DNA of 64,000 bases from Mycoavidus cysteinexigens_B (lineage in GTDB: Bacteria; Pseudomonadota; Gammaproteobacteria; Burkholderiales; Burkholderiaceae), in the NCBI GenBank assembly GCA_031963465.1, contig JASSUG010000002.1:1-64000 (forward strand), read 5' to 3'. Position numbers and translations under genes: made by a program. Below the pieces are notes generated by a model that saw nothing but the letters and a program-made list of their open reading frames with translations, did not search any database and was not told the origin of the DNA. Below, in pieces: positions 45,945-55,024 of the stretch; position 1 is the first letter of the stretch; every line of letters starts with the position of its first letter.

Positions 45945-47264
45945 TTATTGCCTATTTTTATTAGTTTGTTTTTTCCTATTTCTGGTCAAGGGCGACTGAG
46001 GAGGTGATTCCTGTTCGACAAATACCTCGCTTTGTTCACTGTGAGCGTCGCTCGCAATGGTACTCACATGTGCCTCGTGTTGGCTTTGAGCCACCATCAT
46101 TTGCCTCTCACCACTCATCGTCGTTGTATGCGTTGTATGCGTAATAGTTTTTCGGATGATTTTTCCATCCTTCTCGCTCACCTCAACACGTGTCTGTGTT
46201 TGGTCATGCTCACTTGATAATGCACCATCTGTGTGGCGTTGATCGAGAGGAGCACTTCCTGCGTCCACCCATGATGATGATAATGACGAAGGTGGTGACA
46301 ACTTTGTAACGTGATAAATCTGCTCGATATCATGTGAAGTATCTACCACCTCCTCGACAACCTTAGCGTTATGAACATTACTATGTTCTATCTGCTCCGT
46401 TATCTGCCAGCCATATTTACCTACAGAGTTTGCTTTTGTAGTAACAATCCAATATGGTTTGTCACCGCCTTGATAATGCGGTAAAAACTCATCTCCTGGA
46501 GCGTGCGTATTTAAATGCTTGGTCACTTCTTGAGCGCCAAATTTATGCTCTTGACCCTCTTCATCAATCCAAACATATTCTATGCTGCTCTTTAGAATTC
46601 CTTTAATTTCGTTGAGCTCTTTTTTTCGCTCTACGTGAAGTCCTTGCAATCGAGGTAAGCTTGTTTGCAGTTCGTCTGTCGGAGCCGCGACTTTCAACGT
46701 AGGGGAGAGCAGTTTTCCATAGCTATCCTTATCCGTTGTGCTAATCGTATATTCATTAACTTCCGACTGAATCAAAGAGATCTCGAAATATGAGAAATCT
46801 TCTGATTTAGGCAATTTAAAACTTAACACAGCAAAGCCGTCTTTGGAGCGAAGCGTCTGCAACTTTTTATGACCTTGCCCGTTCCAAATCCATTTTCCTT
46901 CATTCTCGCCAGCAATAGAAGCAGCGCCTGCAGTGCTCAATGCAATAGCGTGTCCAGCATGAACTCCACTACCAGTAGACGCACCTGCGCTAGAGTGTCC
47001 AGCATGAGCGCCACTAGCAGTAGACGCGGCACCCGCAGCGCCCGATGCATTAGAGGATGCTGCGCGGTCGCCACTACCCGTAGACGCGGCACCCGCAGCG
47101 TCCAATGCATTAGAGGATGCAGCGCGATCGCCACTACCAGTAGACGCAACGCCCGCAGTATTCAACGCATTAGAGTGCCCAGCATGGTCCCCACTACCAT
47201 CGCCACAGCAACCCGCCACCCCGCTTCCCATCGCTAGCAGGCTTATCAAAACTAATTTCTTCAT
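45945..47264 (-). CDS. Repeat-containing His-rich lipoprotein
   Basis: Start ATG at 47264 is preceded by AAGGGGAAAAAC and gives 439 residues; the open frame runs 17 codons further but lacks a leader there. Signal MKKLVLISLLAMGSGVAGCCGDG has the lipobox V-A-G-C. Residues about 22-125 hold five degenerate copies of a roughly 20-residue unit (GSGDHAGHSNALNTAGVAST, GSGDRAASSNALDAAGAAST and others), three of them with HAGH. A globular domain follows that is paralogous to the 44924 gene (AVLSFKLPKS, YWIVTTKANSVGKYGW). The last about 130 residues are polar, with THTTHTTT and many His, ending in a basic KKQTNKNRQ. No family recognised. A role in metal binding or surface exposure is speculation. Confidence 0.7.
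   Translation of the reverse strand: MKKLVLISLLAMGSGVAGCCGDGSGDHAGHSNALNTAGVASTGSGDRAASSNALDAAGAASTGSGDRAASSNASGAAGAASTASGAHAGHSSAGASTGSGVHAGHAIALSTAGAASIAGENEGKWIWNGQGHKKLQTLRSKDGFAVLSFKLPKSEDFSYFEISLIQSEVNEYTISTTDKDSYGKLLSPTLKVAAPTDELQTSLPRLQGLHVERKKELNEIKGILKSSIEYVWIDEEGQEHKFGAQEVTKHLNTHAPGDEFLPHYQGGDKPYWIVTTKANSVGKYGWQITEQIEHSNVHNAKVVEEVVDTSHDIEQIYHVTKLSPPSSLSSSWVDAGSAPLDQRHTDGALSSEHDQTQTRVEVSEKDGKIIRKTITHTTHTTTMSGERQMMVAQSQHEAHVSTIASDAHSEQSEVFVEQESPPQSPLTRNRKKQTNKNRQ
46925..47205 (-). repeat. In-frame tandem repeat, about 60 bp unit
   Basis: Imperfect repeats in the lipoprotein gene encoding the G-S-G-x-H/R-A-x-x-S-x-A units. The central two copies (about 47030-47150) are nearly identical, consistent with recent slippage. 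Copies at either end have diverged. Confidence 0.7.
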
Positions 47265-47360
47265 GTTTTTCCCCTTCAGTCTTAACTTGTACTCCGTTTG
47301 AGCAGGAGTAATCATTCTAAAAAAACTGCTATAAAAGCAAATACTATAGTTTAACTGAGA

Positions 47361-48281
47361 TTACTTACCCTGCTTAATAATCGATAACGCCGTCCCAATC
47401 ATCGTGCTCACTTCACTTAAATTAGCTGGCACGATTAAGGTATTACCCGACTTGGCAAGATTACTAAACGCATTCACATATTGCTCTGCCACTTTAAGAT
47501 TCACCGCCTCCATACCGCCAGACGATTGAATCGATTGTCCAATTTTTGCAATCGCTTGCGCGTTGGCTTCGGCTACGGCAAGAATGGCTGACGCTTGTCC
47601 TTGTGACTGGTTAATCGCCGCTTGCCTTTCACCTTCTGATTTTTGAATTGCCGCTTCGCGTGCACCCGTGGCTAAGTTAATTTGCTCTTGCCGCTTACCC
47701 TCGGAAGCTGCAATCAATGCACGCTTTTCACGCTCGGCGGTAATTTGGGATTGCATTGCAAGTAAGATCTCTTTAGGAGGGGTGAGATCTTTGATTTCAT
47801 AACGCAATACTTTAACGCCCCAGTTTGCGGCTGCCTCATCTAGCGCTGCAACAATGCCGTGGTTGATCAAGGCACGCTCTTCAAAGGTTTTGTCGAGCTC
47901 AAGCCTGCCGATGACCGAGCGCAACGTGGTTTGCGCAAGCTGAGTGATGGCAGTGATATAGTTGCTTGAGCCATAGGAGGCTTTCATCGGGTCCGTCACT
48001 TGGAAGTATAGAACGCCATCCACTTGCAATTGCGTGTTGTCGCGCGTGATGCAAATCTGGCTAGGCACATCGAGCGGGATTTCTTTCAAAATATGCCGAT
48101 AGGCAACGCGGTCAATAAAGGGCAGCACAATATTCGCGCCCGGCGTCAATGTCGCATGATAACGGCCAAGCCGTTCAAGCACCCAAGCATGTTGCTGAGG
48201 CACAATCTTCACGGATTGGGCCGCAATGACAACGGCGACGATAAATATAATCAACGCAATAAGACTTGTATCTACTAACAT
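47361..48281 (-). CDS. SPFH/band 7 (stomatin-like, QmcA-type) membrane protein
   Basis: 306 residues. The N-terminal membrane segment LIALIIFIVAVVIAAQSVKI is followed by a band 7 domain starting VPQQHAWVLERLGRYHATL. A coiled-coil region AEREKRALIAASEGKRQEQI leads to the oligomerisation region with Ala/Gln/Glu repeats. The C-terminus is GTALSIIKQGK. These proteins form ring assemblies in the inner membrane and often work with a NfeD partner, here encoded 40 bp upstream on the same strand (48322). The pair likely forms an operon. Full length. Confidence 0.93.
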   Translation of the reverse strand: MLVDTSLIALIIFIVAVVIAAQSVKIVPQQHAWVLERLGRYHATLTPGANIVLPFIDRVAYRHILKEIPLDVPSQICITRDNTQLQVDGVLYFQVTDPMKASYGSSNYITAITQLAQTTLRSVIGRLELDKTFEERALINHGIVAALDEAAANWGVKVLRYEIKDLTPPKEILLAMQSQITAEREKRALIAASEGKRQEQINLATGAREAAIQKSEGERQAAINQSQGQASAILAVAEANAQAIAKIGQSIQSSGGMEAVNLKVAEQYVNAFSNLAKSGNTLIVPANLSEVSTMIGTALSIIKQGK

Positions 48282-48321
48282 AATTTTCCTTATGAGCGAG
48301 CCGTTTTTAGCCCATCATTGA

Positions 48322-48747
48322 TTAACTGCGCTTGGCTGCAACAACCAAAAGATTGCCGCGCATCTCTTTAATTTCATACCATTGGCCATCTATATCTTCG
48401 CCAGCAAGCAGTTCAACATCCCACTGCGCGCCGCGATACAGGGCACGCGCGCGGCGTCCTTGCCAAGCATCAATCTGCAATAATGCACCTAAATCAAGGT
48501 TGTTATGCAGATTAGCATGGCGACCCTTAGCTAAGTCAATACGTGAACGGCGCAACAGTATCAACGCACTGAGTGCAATTGCGGCGGCAACGACCAACTG
48601 TAAGCTCACGGAGAGCCCAAAAAGCGTAACCACTCCGCCAGCCACGCAGCCCAGTGCGATCATTAATAAATAAAAGGTGCCGCTTAGCAACTCAGCAATC
48701 ACGAGCCCTCCGGCCAGAACCCACCAGAAGAGGCCTGTTTCTATCAT
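48322..48747 (-). CDS. NfeD family protein
   Basis: 141 residues, the short NfeD1b form. Three membrane segments are visible (about 7-28, 28-50, 50-65: LFWWVLAGGLVIAELLSG, YLLMIALGCVAGGVVTLFG, LQLVVAAAIALSALILL). An OB-fold soluble domain follows (LGALLQIDAWQGRRARALYRGAQWDVELL). It sits directly upstream of the SPFH gene, the canonical pairing, and probably modulates SPFH assembly or membrane domains. Confidence 0.9.
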   Translation of the reverse strand: MIETGLFWWVLAGGLVIAELLSGTFYLLMIALGCVAGGVVTLFGLSVSLQLVVAAAIALSALILLRRSRIDLAKGRHANLHNNLDLGALLQIDAWQGRRARALYRGAQWDVELLAGEDIDGQWYEIKEMRGNLLVVAAKRS

Positions 48748-48806
48748 AAATACTCCTGAATATTAAGTGTCAGTTGAGGTCACGAAAGTGCCTCAACTGG
48801 GACACT

Positions 48807-51197
48807 TTAACTCATTTTTGCCAGCGTGCGCCAAGTATCAATAATTGTGTCCGGATTGAGCGACATTGACATAATTCCGGCTTCTGTGAGCCACTGCGCA
48901 AAGTCAATATGATCGGAGGGCCCTTGCCCGCAAATCCCCACATATTTGTTTTGGCGTTTGCACTCATCAATTACGCGGCTTAACAAGAAACGTAGCGCCA
49001 AGTCGCGCTCATCGAAATCTTGCGCGAGCAAAGGCATGCCGGAATCTCGATCAAGCCCAAGCGTGAGTTGGGTCAAGTCGTTTGAGCCAATTGAAAAGCC
49101 ATCAAAATACTGCAAAAATTCAGCAGCAAGAATCGCATTGGATGGGACTTCGCACATCATAATCAAGCGCAGACCATGCGCGCCGCGTTTTAAACCAAAT
49201 TTCTCCAACAGCGCCACCACGCGCTCGGCTTGCGCCAGCGTACGCACAAAGGGCACCATGACCTCAACATTGGTCAGCCCCATCTCTTCACGCACCCGTT
49301 TGAGAGCAATGCATTCCATCTCAAAAGCAGGCGCAAAATCCTCCGAAATATAGCGCGCCGCCCCACGAAACCCTAACATTGGGTTTTCTTCATCGGGCTC
49401 ATAGCGCGAACCGCCGATCAACTTTTTATATTCATTTGATTTAAAGTCAGACAGCCGCACGATCACCGGCTTTGGATAAAATGCAGCGGCAATCGTGGCA
49501 ATCCCTTCGGTCAATTTATCGACATAAAATGCGCGTGGCGAGGCATGGCCGCGGGCAATGCTCTCAACAGCTTTTTTGAGATCTGGGCCCACCTCTGGAT
49601 AGTCAAGCACGGCTTTAGGATGCACGCCAATATTATTATTAATAATAAATTCGAGCCGCGCCAGACCCACGCCAGCATTAGGCAACTGACAAAAATCAAA
49701 GGCCAGTTGTGGGCTGCCGACGTTCATCATAATCTTAACGGGCAAGGCAGGCAAATCACCGCGTTCAATCTCGGTCACTTCCATTTCAAGCAAGCCATCA
49801 TAGATTTTGCCTTCGTCACCTTCCGCACATGAGACGGTCACGAGTGCGCCTTCTCGTAATAGGTCGGTCACTTCACCACAACCGACAACCGCAGGCACTC
49901 CCAACTCGCGCGCGATGATGGCCGCATGGCAAGTGCGGCCACCCCGGTTAGTGACGATGGCAGCAGCCCGCTTCATAACTGGCTCCCAATTCGGGTCGGT
50001 CATATCCGCGACCAGCACATCGCCAGGCTGCACACGCTCAATCTCGCTCACATCACGAATCACGCGGACTGGACCCGCGCCAATTTTTTGGCCAATGGCT
50101 CGGCCCTTGGCCAGTACCGGGGCAATATTTTTGAGCTTAAAACGCTGCTCAAGTTTGCCGCTGGCTTGACTTTTGACCGTTTCAGGCCGCGCCTGCAAGA
50201 TATACAGCTTGCCATCGCGACCATCCTTACCCCATTCAATATCCATTGGGCGGCCATAGTGCTGCTCGATGATCACGGCGTATTTGGCGAGCTGGGTCAC
50301 ATCTTCATCGGTAATCGAATAGCAGTTGCGTTGCGCACTTTCCACGTCGACCGTTTTGACTCGCTCCACATCATCTGGCGGAGCAAATTCCATCTTGACT
50401 AATTTTGAGCCCAGCGAACGGCGGATGATCGGGTAATGTCCGCTGGCCAGCGTTGGCTTGAAAACATAAAATTCGTCAGGGTTGACCGCACCTTGTACGA
50501 CGGTTTCTCCTAAGCCATAGCTCGAGGTAATAAATACCACGCCCTTAAAGCCGGATTCCGTATCTAGCGTAAACATTACGCCCGCCGCGCCCACATCTGA
50601 GCGCACCATGCGTTGCACTCCTACCGATAATGCAACCTCTGCGTGCGTAAAGCCCTTATGCACCCGGTATGAAATCGCGCGATCATTGTAGAGCGAAGCA
50701 AAGACGTGTTTGACGCGGTCTAGAATTTGCTCAATGCCAACCACATTAAGGTAGCTTTCTTGTTGGCCAGCAAATGAGGCATCAGGCAAATCTTCAGCGG
50801 TTGCTGATGAGCGCACGGCAAACGATAGTTCAGCGGCGTCTTTTTGCAGAAGTTCAAAATGCGCTCGAATCTCAGCGACTAACCTTGGCGGCAACGGCGC
50901 GTCAATAATCCACTGGCGAATTTCGCTGCCAGCAACGGCTAACGCTTTGACATCGTCAATATCTAAATCTTGCAATCGCTGCGCGATGCGCGCGCTTAAA
51001 TGATTGTGTTGCAGAAAATCACGAAATGCCTGTGCCGTTGTCGCAAAACCAGCCGGCACACTCACGCTAGCGCGGGTAAGCTGGCTAATCATTTCACCAA
51101 GCGATGCATTTTTACCGCCGACGATCTCAACGTCCGTCATTCGCAGTTGCTCAAACGGCACTACGTAAGCGTTGCTATCCACTGCCCTATTCATCAC
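48807..51197 (-). CDS. ppsA: Phosphoenolpyruvate synthase
   Basis: 796 residues. Makes PEP from pyruvate with ATP in gluconeogenesis. N-terminal ATP-grasp domain: EIVGGKNASLGEMISQL and later SSATAEDLPDASFAGQQESYLN. Phosphohistidine domain: NRGGRTCHAAIIARELGVPAVVG, with the swivelling His. C-terminal PEP-binding TIM barrel: RLEFIINNNIGVHP, MCEVPSNAILA, and YVGICGQGPSD with the active-site Cys. It is divergent from ppsR, which regulates it by phosphorylation, with a 131-bp gap holding the promoters. Confidence 0.97.
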   Translation of the reverse strand: MMNRAVDSNAYVVPFEQLRMTDVEIVGGKNASLGEMISQLTRASVSVPAGFATTAQAFRDFLQHNHLSARIAQRLQDLDIDDVKALAVAGSEIRQWIIDAPLPPRLVAEIRAHFELLQKDAAELSFAVRSSATAEDLPDASFAGQQESYLNVVGIEQILDRVKHVFASLYNDRAISYRVHKGFTHAEVALSVGVQRMVRSDVGAAGVMFTLDTESGFKGVVFITSSYGLGETVVQGAVNPDEFYVFKPTLASGHYPIIRRSLGSKLVKMEFAPPDDVERVKTVDVESAQRNCYSITDEDVTQLAKYAVIIEQHYGRPMDIEWGKDGRDGKLYILQARPETVKSQASGKLEQRFKLKNIAPVLAKGRAIGQKIGAGPVRVIRDVSEIERVQPGDVLVADMTDPNWEPVMKRAAAIVTNRGGRTCHAAIIARELGVPAVVGCGEVTDLLREGALVTVSCAEGDEGKIYDGLLEMEVTEIERGDLPALPVKIMMNVGSPQLAFDFCQLPNAGVGLARLEFIINNNIGVHPKAVLDYPEVGPDLKKAVESIARGHASPRAFYVDKLTEGIATIAAAFYPKPVIVRLSDFKSNEYKKLIGGSRYEPDEENPMLGFRGAARYISEDFAPAFEMECIALKRVREEMGLTNVEVMVPFVRTLAQAERVVALLEKFGLKRGAHGLRLIMMCEVPSNAILAAEFLQYFDGFSIGSNDLTQLTLGLDRDSGMPLLAQDFDERDLALRFLLSRVIDECKRQNKYVGICGQGPSDHIDFAQWLTEAGIMSMSLNPDTIIDTWRTLAKMS

Positions 51198-51328
51198 AGT
51201 CCCTAAAGTGTAAAAAATCTGTATTGACGCTTAAAAACCGCTATTCTACCGTGCTCTGGGCTATCACCCAACGGCGCCTATCGCGCCGCTACTCTATACA
51301 TGCTTTATATTGACACCGATACAACACC

Positions 51329-52144
51329 ATGCAACCGATTGCTTTTATTGTTTCTGATGGCACCGGCATTACTGCCGAAACTTTCGCTCATTCAATTCTT
51401 TCACAATTTGATCTGAAATTCCGCTTAATTCGCGTGCCTTTTGTTGATTCGGTCGACAAAGCTTATACCACGCTCAATGATATCAATCATGCCGCAGAAC
51501 TCGGTGGCAGCCGGCCAATTGTTTTTACAACGCTGGTCAATAGTGAATCAAATGAGATTGTGAAGCGCTCGAATGCCCTTGTGCTGGATATGTTCCAGAC
51601 CTTCATCGAGCCCCTGGAGCAAGAACTTAAGGTTAAGTCCAGCCATGCCATGGGACGGGGGCATCAAGCAGCAGATACCGAGGCGTATAAGAACCGGATT
51701 GAAGCGATCAATTTTTCACTGACCCATGACGATGGTCAATCTCATCTTAACCTTAAAGAAGCCGATGTTATCTTAGTAGGGGTCTCACGCAGCGGCAAAA
51801 CACCGACCACCCTCTATTTAGCCATGCAATATGGCGTAAAGGCTGCCAATTATCCGCTTATTCCAGAAGATTTGGAGCGTGGCAAACTGCCTACACCGCT
51901 GCTCACTCATAAGTCGAAAATGTTTGGTTTGTCGATCGACCCCAATCGGCTTGCGGAAATCCGCAATGAACGGCGTCCTGGTAGTAAATACGCTTCCCTT
52001 GAAAATTGCCGCTATGAGGTCAATGAGGCTCAAGCTCTGATGCGACGCGAAAATATTAAGTGGCTGTCCTCCACGCATAAATCAATTGAAGAGATCGCCG
52101 CCACTATTTTGCAAGAAATCAGGCTTGATAAGCCGTCGTATTAA
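51329..52144 (+). CDS. ppsR: PEP synthase regulatory protein (kinase/pyrophosphorylase)
   Basis: 271 residues, DUF299 family. Bifunctional ADP-dependent kinase and Pi-dependent pyrophosphorylase acting on PpsA. N-terminus: IAFIVSDGTGITAETFAHSILSQF. P-loop: GVSRSGKTPTTLYLA (about 150-164). Conserved C-terminal region: NERRPGSKYASLENCRYEV and MRRENIKWLSSTHKSIEEIA. Its divergent neighbour ppsA is the target. Full length. Confidence 0.97.
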   Translation: MQPIAFIVSDGTGITAETFAHSILSQFDLKFRLIRVPFVDSVDKAYTTLNDINHAAELGGSRPIVFTTLVNSESNEIVKRSNALVLDMFQTFIEPLEQELKVKSSHAMGRGHQAADTEAYKNRIEAINFSLTHDDGQSHLNLKEADVILVGVSRSGKTPTTLYLAMQYGVKAANYPLIPEDLERGKLPTPLLTHKSKMFGLSIDPNRLAEIRNERRPGSKYASLENCRYEVNEAQALMRRENIKWLSSTHKSIEEIAATILQEIRLDKPSY

Positions 52145-52204
52145 GCGCTTACCTAGGGTTATGGGTGCATTCTGGTTAACGTTCATTGCGGGTTCAATCA
52201 CTGA

Positions 52205-53146
52205 TTAAGCGACTTCAGTGAGCTCTGCGAAATCTTGATCAGAAAGCTTGGTGAGTTCTTTAATTTTATCGAGTTGCATGCCCGTAGCTAACATATTGTT
52301 CACAAGCTCAAGCGTTGTTTTGCGCTTACCTTTTTTCTCGCCTTCTTGGAAGCCTTTTTTCTCACCTTCTTGATGGCCTTTTTTCCAACCTTCAAGTTCT
52401 AATTGTTGAGCAAACGTCATAATTTGCTCACGATAGTTCGGCTCAGTTTCAGTCACCAACTGGATGAACTGCGAGTAATGGGTGCCTTGCCCTTCTTCCA
52501 CAAGAAATTTTAGCAGGCGATGCAGGAGTTCGCTGGGGGGCAGATCAGCGCTGAGCATTTTCAAAACAGCTTGCGCCAGTTGTAGCAAATCTCTGGTTCG
52601 GAGGTGCTTTTGTATGAGTTCAAACGCAGCAATGCTTTTATGCGTTTGAATTTCTTCGTCTGGAATGACAGAAAGATCGATGAGCTTAATCGGTTTTAGG
52701 AAAATATTTTGCGCAAGCTCCGGGTTTTCAAAACAACTTAGTAGGTCTAGATTTCCTGGATAAGTGCTGTGCCGCCCCCGATAAACAAGCATAGGCACCA
52801 CTATAGGTAATAATTCATTGCCTTGATCAAGATGCTGCTGCATGATTGCAGTTTGATGGCACAAAATCTTAAAAGGCATTAATCGATCTACAACGCCCTC
52901 GTGCTCAATAACAACATAAATATATCCAGGGGCGCCGGCAATCTTCAATGAATAGACAATATCTGAAAGATGTGGACTCAGATTAGTGTCTACAAACGAG
53001 CCATTGGTAATCTGCAGTGTGTTTAAATCGCAATGTTGTTTTACAGAAGTCGGCAAATACACTTCTAAAAAAGCTTTAGCAAAAGTTACATTGGATAAAA
53101 ATTTTTTAAACAATGCATCATGAGGAATAGACAAGGAACTTTTCAT
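52205..53146 (-). CDS. Rpn family PD-(D/E)XK nuclease (transposase_31/PDDEXK_4)
   Basis: 313 residues. Start PHDALFKKFLSNVTFAKAFLEVYLP is the family signature. The nuclease core follows: SDIVYSLKI with the Asp and YIYVVIEHE with Glu (usually E-x-Q; here E-H-E). A helical region follows, then GWKKGHQEGEKKGFQEGEKKG, the charged repeat tail typical for Rpn proteins, and a C-terminal DKIKELTKLSDQDFAEL helix. Rpn proteins promote recA-independent recombination in E. coli. It sits alone between ppsR and the methyltransferase gene, in an otherwise conserved region, so it is likely an insertion in this lineage. The gene looks intact. Confidence 0.85.
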   Translation of the reverse strand: MKSSLSIPHDALFKKFLSNVTFAKAFLEVYLPTSVKQHCDLNTLQITNGSFVDTNLSPHLSDIVYSLKIAGAPGYIYVVIEHEGVVDRLMPFKILCHQTAIMQQHLDQGNELLPIVVPMLVYRGRHSTYPGNLDLLSCFENPELAQNIFLKPIKLIDLSVIPDEEIQTHKSIAAFELIQKHLRTRDLLQLAQAVLKMLSADLPPSELLHRLLKFLVEEGQGTHYSQFIQLVTETEPNYREQIMTFAQQLELEGWKKGHQEGEKKGFQEGEKKGKRKTTLELVNNMLATGMQLDKIKELTKLSDQDFAELTEVA

Positions 53147-53186
53147 CGGATCGATCTTGAATAAAAAACGGCGGTTGCCGTGATGG

Positions 53187-53340
53187 TTATGAACGAACCT
53201 TGATTGTTCCCGAAATGCTTATCTTGAGCAGCGGTTTGCCTGCAGCAATATGGGCAAAGTTTTGCACCCATAACGGGCTTAAAACATAGAAATGTTGCTC
53301 ATTGACTACAGTCGTATTGAGCTTATTGTCGGTTCATGAG
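53187..53340 (-). other. Possible small gene remnant between rpn and the RNA methyltransferase gene
   Basis: On the minus strand an open frame of about 48 codons ends in a stop at 53187-53189 and contains NEQHFYVLSPLWVQNFAHI followed by AAGKPLLKISISG. It has no start codon (a TGA lies just upstream). The sequence looks protein-like, but I do not recognise it. The rest of 53147-53465 holds nothing clear. Confidence 0.25.
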
Positions 53341-53465
53341 CGCGCACGCTAGAGAAAGGCCTATGCAACACAATAATCTAGTGAAATGGCCTTTCTAATT
53401 GTCCCTGATATTTTTTTACTATGCAACAATTTGGGTGCACCATCTTTTGAAAATCGTGCAAGCAA

Positions 53466-54266
53466 CTAAGTGTTGCGCTGGCGGCATTGCTCGAATAAAC
53501 AAACCGCCGCGGCAGCTGCGACATTAATCGATTCCATGCCACCAGGCTGAGGGATGGTGACCGCGTGTGCGGCGTGTGCGCGCCATGTCGCAGAGACGCC
53601 AGCCCCTTCGTTGCCCCAGATCCAGGCAAAAGGTTTGGTCAAATCCTGTTGGTAGATCGAAGTGGCGTGGTGCGAATCTGTCACCAGCAATGGCACGGCA
53701 AGGTGTGGCAAGAGTTGGTCTAGCTCAATTCCTTCAAAAATATGCAGTAGAAAATGCGCCCCCATCCCCGCCCGTAGTACTTTAGGAGACCAGGCGCAGG
53801 CCGTACCGGGTGCGCAAAATACATATTGAATGCCGGCGGCAGCGGCGCTACGCAAGATAGAGCCGGCGTTACCTGCATCTTGCACACCGTCCAGAATGAT
53901 GCAATCACGGGTAATTTTCTGCGGCAATTCAGGGGCTGGGATATCAATCAAAAATATCACATTGCCGCCCTGCGCTGCTCGCGCTAACGTCGACAATTGT
54001 GCAAAAAGGGGATCTGATAACACCACCATACGCGCTGGCTCAATGCGTGAGATGATTGGCTGCAAACTGTGCTGCATTTTATGCTCAGACAGCGTGCTCT
54101 CAGCAATCATACAGAAACGGGGTTGTCCTAGCGTATCGAGATAGGTAGTCGCTAAATGTAGCCCTTCAGCAAGAGCTTGGCCGGCCCGGCGTTCACGCGT
54201 GAGCGTGCCGGCGAGTTGCTTGAGCCTCTTAAAAAAAGGGTTATCGCGCGCAGTAATGGTTTTCAT
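53466..54266 (-). CDS. TrmH/SpoU family RNA 2'-O-methyltransferase
   Basis: 266 residues. N-terminal substrate-binding domain (ITARDNPFFKRLKQLAGTLTRERRAGQALAEG) and C-terminal knotted SPOUT domain. Motif 1 is DAGNAGSILRSAAAAGI (about 130), motif 2 is AWIWGNEGAGVS (about 215), and motif 3 is PQPGGMESINVAAAAAVCLFE at the end (about 236-256). The target is probably 23S rRNA or tRNA, as for RlmB-like enzymes; the exact base is not inferable. It is the last gene of the lpx cluster operon, 18 bp from rnhB. Confidence 0.93.
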   Translation of the reverse strand: MKTITARDNPFFKRLKQLAGTLTRERRAGQALAEGLHLATTYLDTLGQPRFCMIAESTLSEHKMQHSLQPIISRIEPARMVVLSDPLFAQLSTLARAAQGGNVIFLIDIPAPELPQKITRDCIILDGVQDAGNAGSILRSAAAAGIQYVFCAPGTACAWSPKVLRAGMGAHFLLHIFEGIELDQLLPHLAVPLLVTDSHHATSIYQQDLTKPFAWIWGNEGAGVSATWRAHAAHAVTIPQPGGMESINVAAAAAVCLFEQCRQRNT

Positions 54267-54284
54267 GATGTAGGTCTACGCGCC

Positions 54285-54971
54285 TCATCGTGAATGAGTC
54301 GAACGAAGCAATCCAGGGCCGCCACCTAGTGCTTGGCGCACCGGGGCAAATGAGCGGCGATGGTGAATACAGGGACCATGCTGCTTAAGCGCCGCAAGAT
54401 GTTGTGGTGTGCCATACCCTGCGTGTGCATCAAAACCATATTCGGGATGAGCGGCATGTAATTCAAGCAGCATTCGATCGCGGGTCACTTTAGCCAGAAT
54501 CGAGGCGGCTGAAATCTCTGGCAGCAATGCGTCGCCCCGCACAATGGCTAGCGCTTGCATCTTTAAAGATGGACAACGGTTACCATCAATCTTTGCCAAG
54601 CTTGGAGTAAGCGGCAGTGTTTCAACCGCACGCTGCATCGCCAGCATCGTTGCGTGCAAGATATTTAAGCGATCAATTTCATCCACTGAGGCCGACGCAA
54701 TACTAAAAGCGAGCGCACGTTCACAAATCAGATCAAAGAGTCGCGCGCGCTTTTTGGCACTCAACGTCTTTGAATCAGCGAGGCCCTCAATCGGCCGGGT
54801 TGCATCAAGCATCACCGCCGCCGCGACCACGGGGCCAGCTAACGGGCCTCGGCCCGCTTCGTCAACGCCGCAGGTTAGCCTGCTTGGATCGTCTAATAGC
54901 ATGTTATAAGGGGTAGAAAAAGATGGAGCCATGAAGTCAGTCACGCGAAATTTTAAGAGTGCCGCCTGCAC
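54285..54971 (-). CDS. rnhB: Ribonuclease HII
   Basis: 228 residues from a GTG, or 215 from the ATG at 54932 (MAPSFSTPYN). Removes ribonucleotides from DNA. Motifs: CGVDEAGRGPLAGPVVAAAVM with Asp-Glu, the KIDG Asp, and SAASILAKVTRDRMLLELHAAHPEYGF with the last acidic residue. The tail GGGPGLLRSTHSR is unusual in composition. It lies between lpxB and the methyltransferase in the same direction, as in other betaproteobacteria. Confidence 0.94.
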   Translation of the reverse strand: MQAALLKFRVTDFMAPSFSTPYNMLLDDPSRLTCGVDEAGRGPLAGPVVAAAVMLDATRPIEGLADSKTLSAKKRARLFDLICERALAFSIASASVDEIDRLNILHATMLAMQRAVETLPLTPSLAKIDGNRCPSLKMQALAIVRGDALLPEISAASILAKVTRDRMLLELHAAHPEYGFDAHAGYGTPQHLAALKQHGPCIHHRRSFAPVRQALGGGPGLLRSTHSR

Positions 54972-55024
54972 ACATTAATGCTGTTCAAGGCTTGAGCCGC
55001 GACAGCCGAATAGATTGATATACA

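Noticed and set aside
46869..47237. Plus-strand Ser/Arg-rich frame across the lipoprotein repeats
   Set aside because: Repeat sequence is open in several frames; the minus-strand gene has a signal peptide, leader and paralogue, so this is a shadow.
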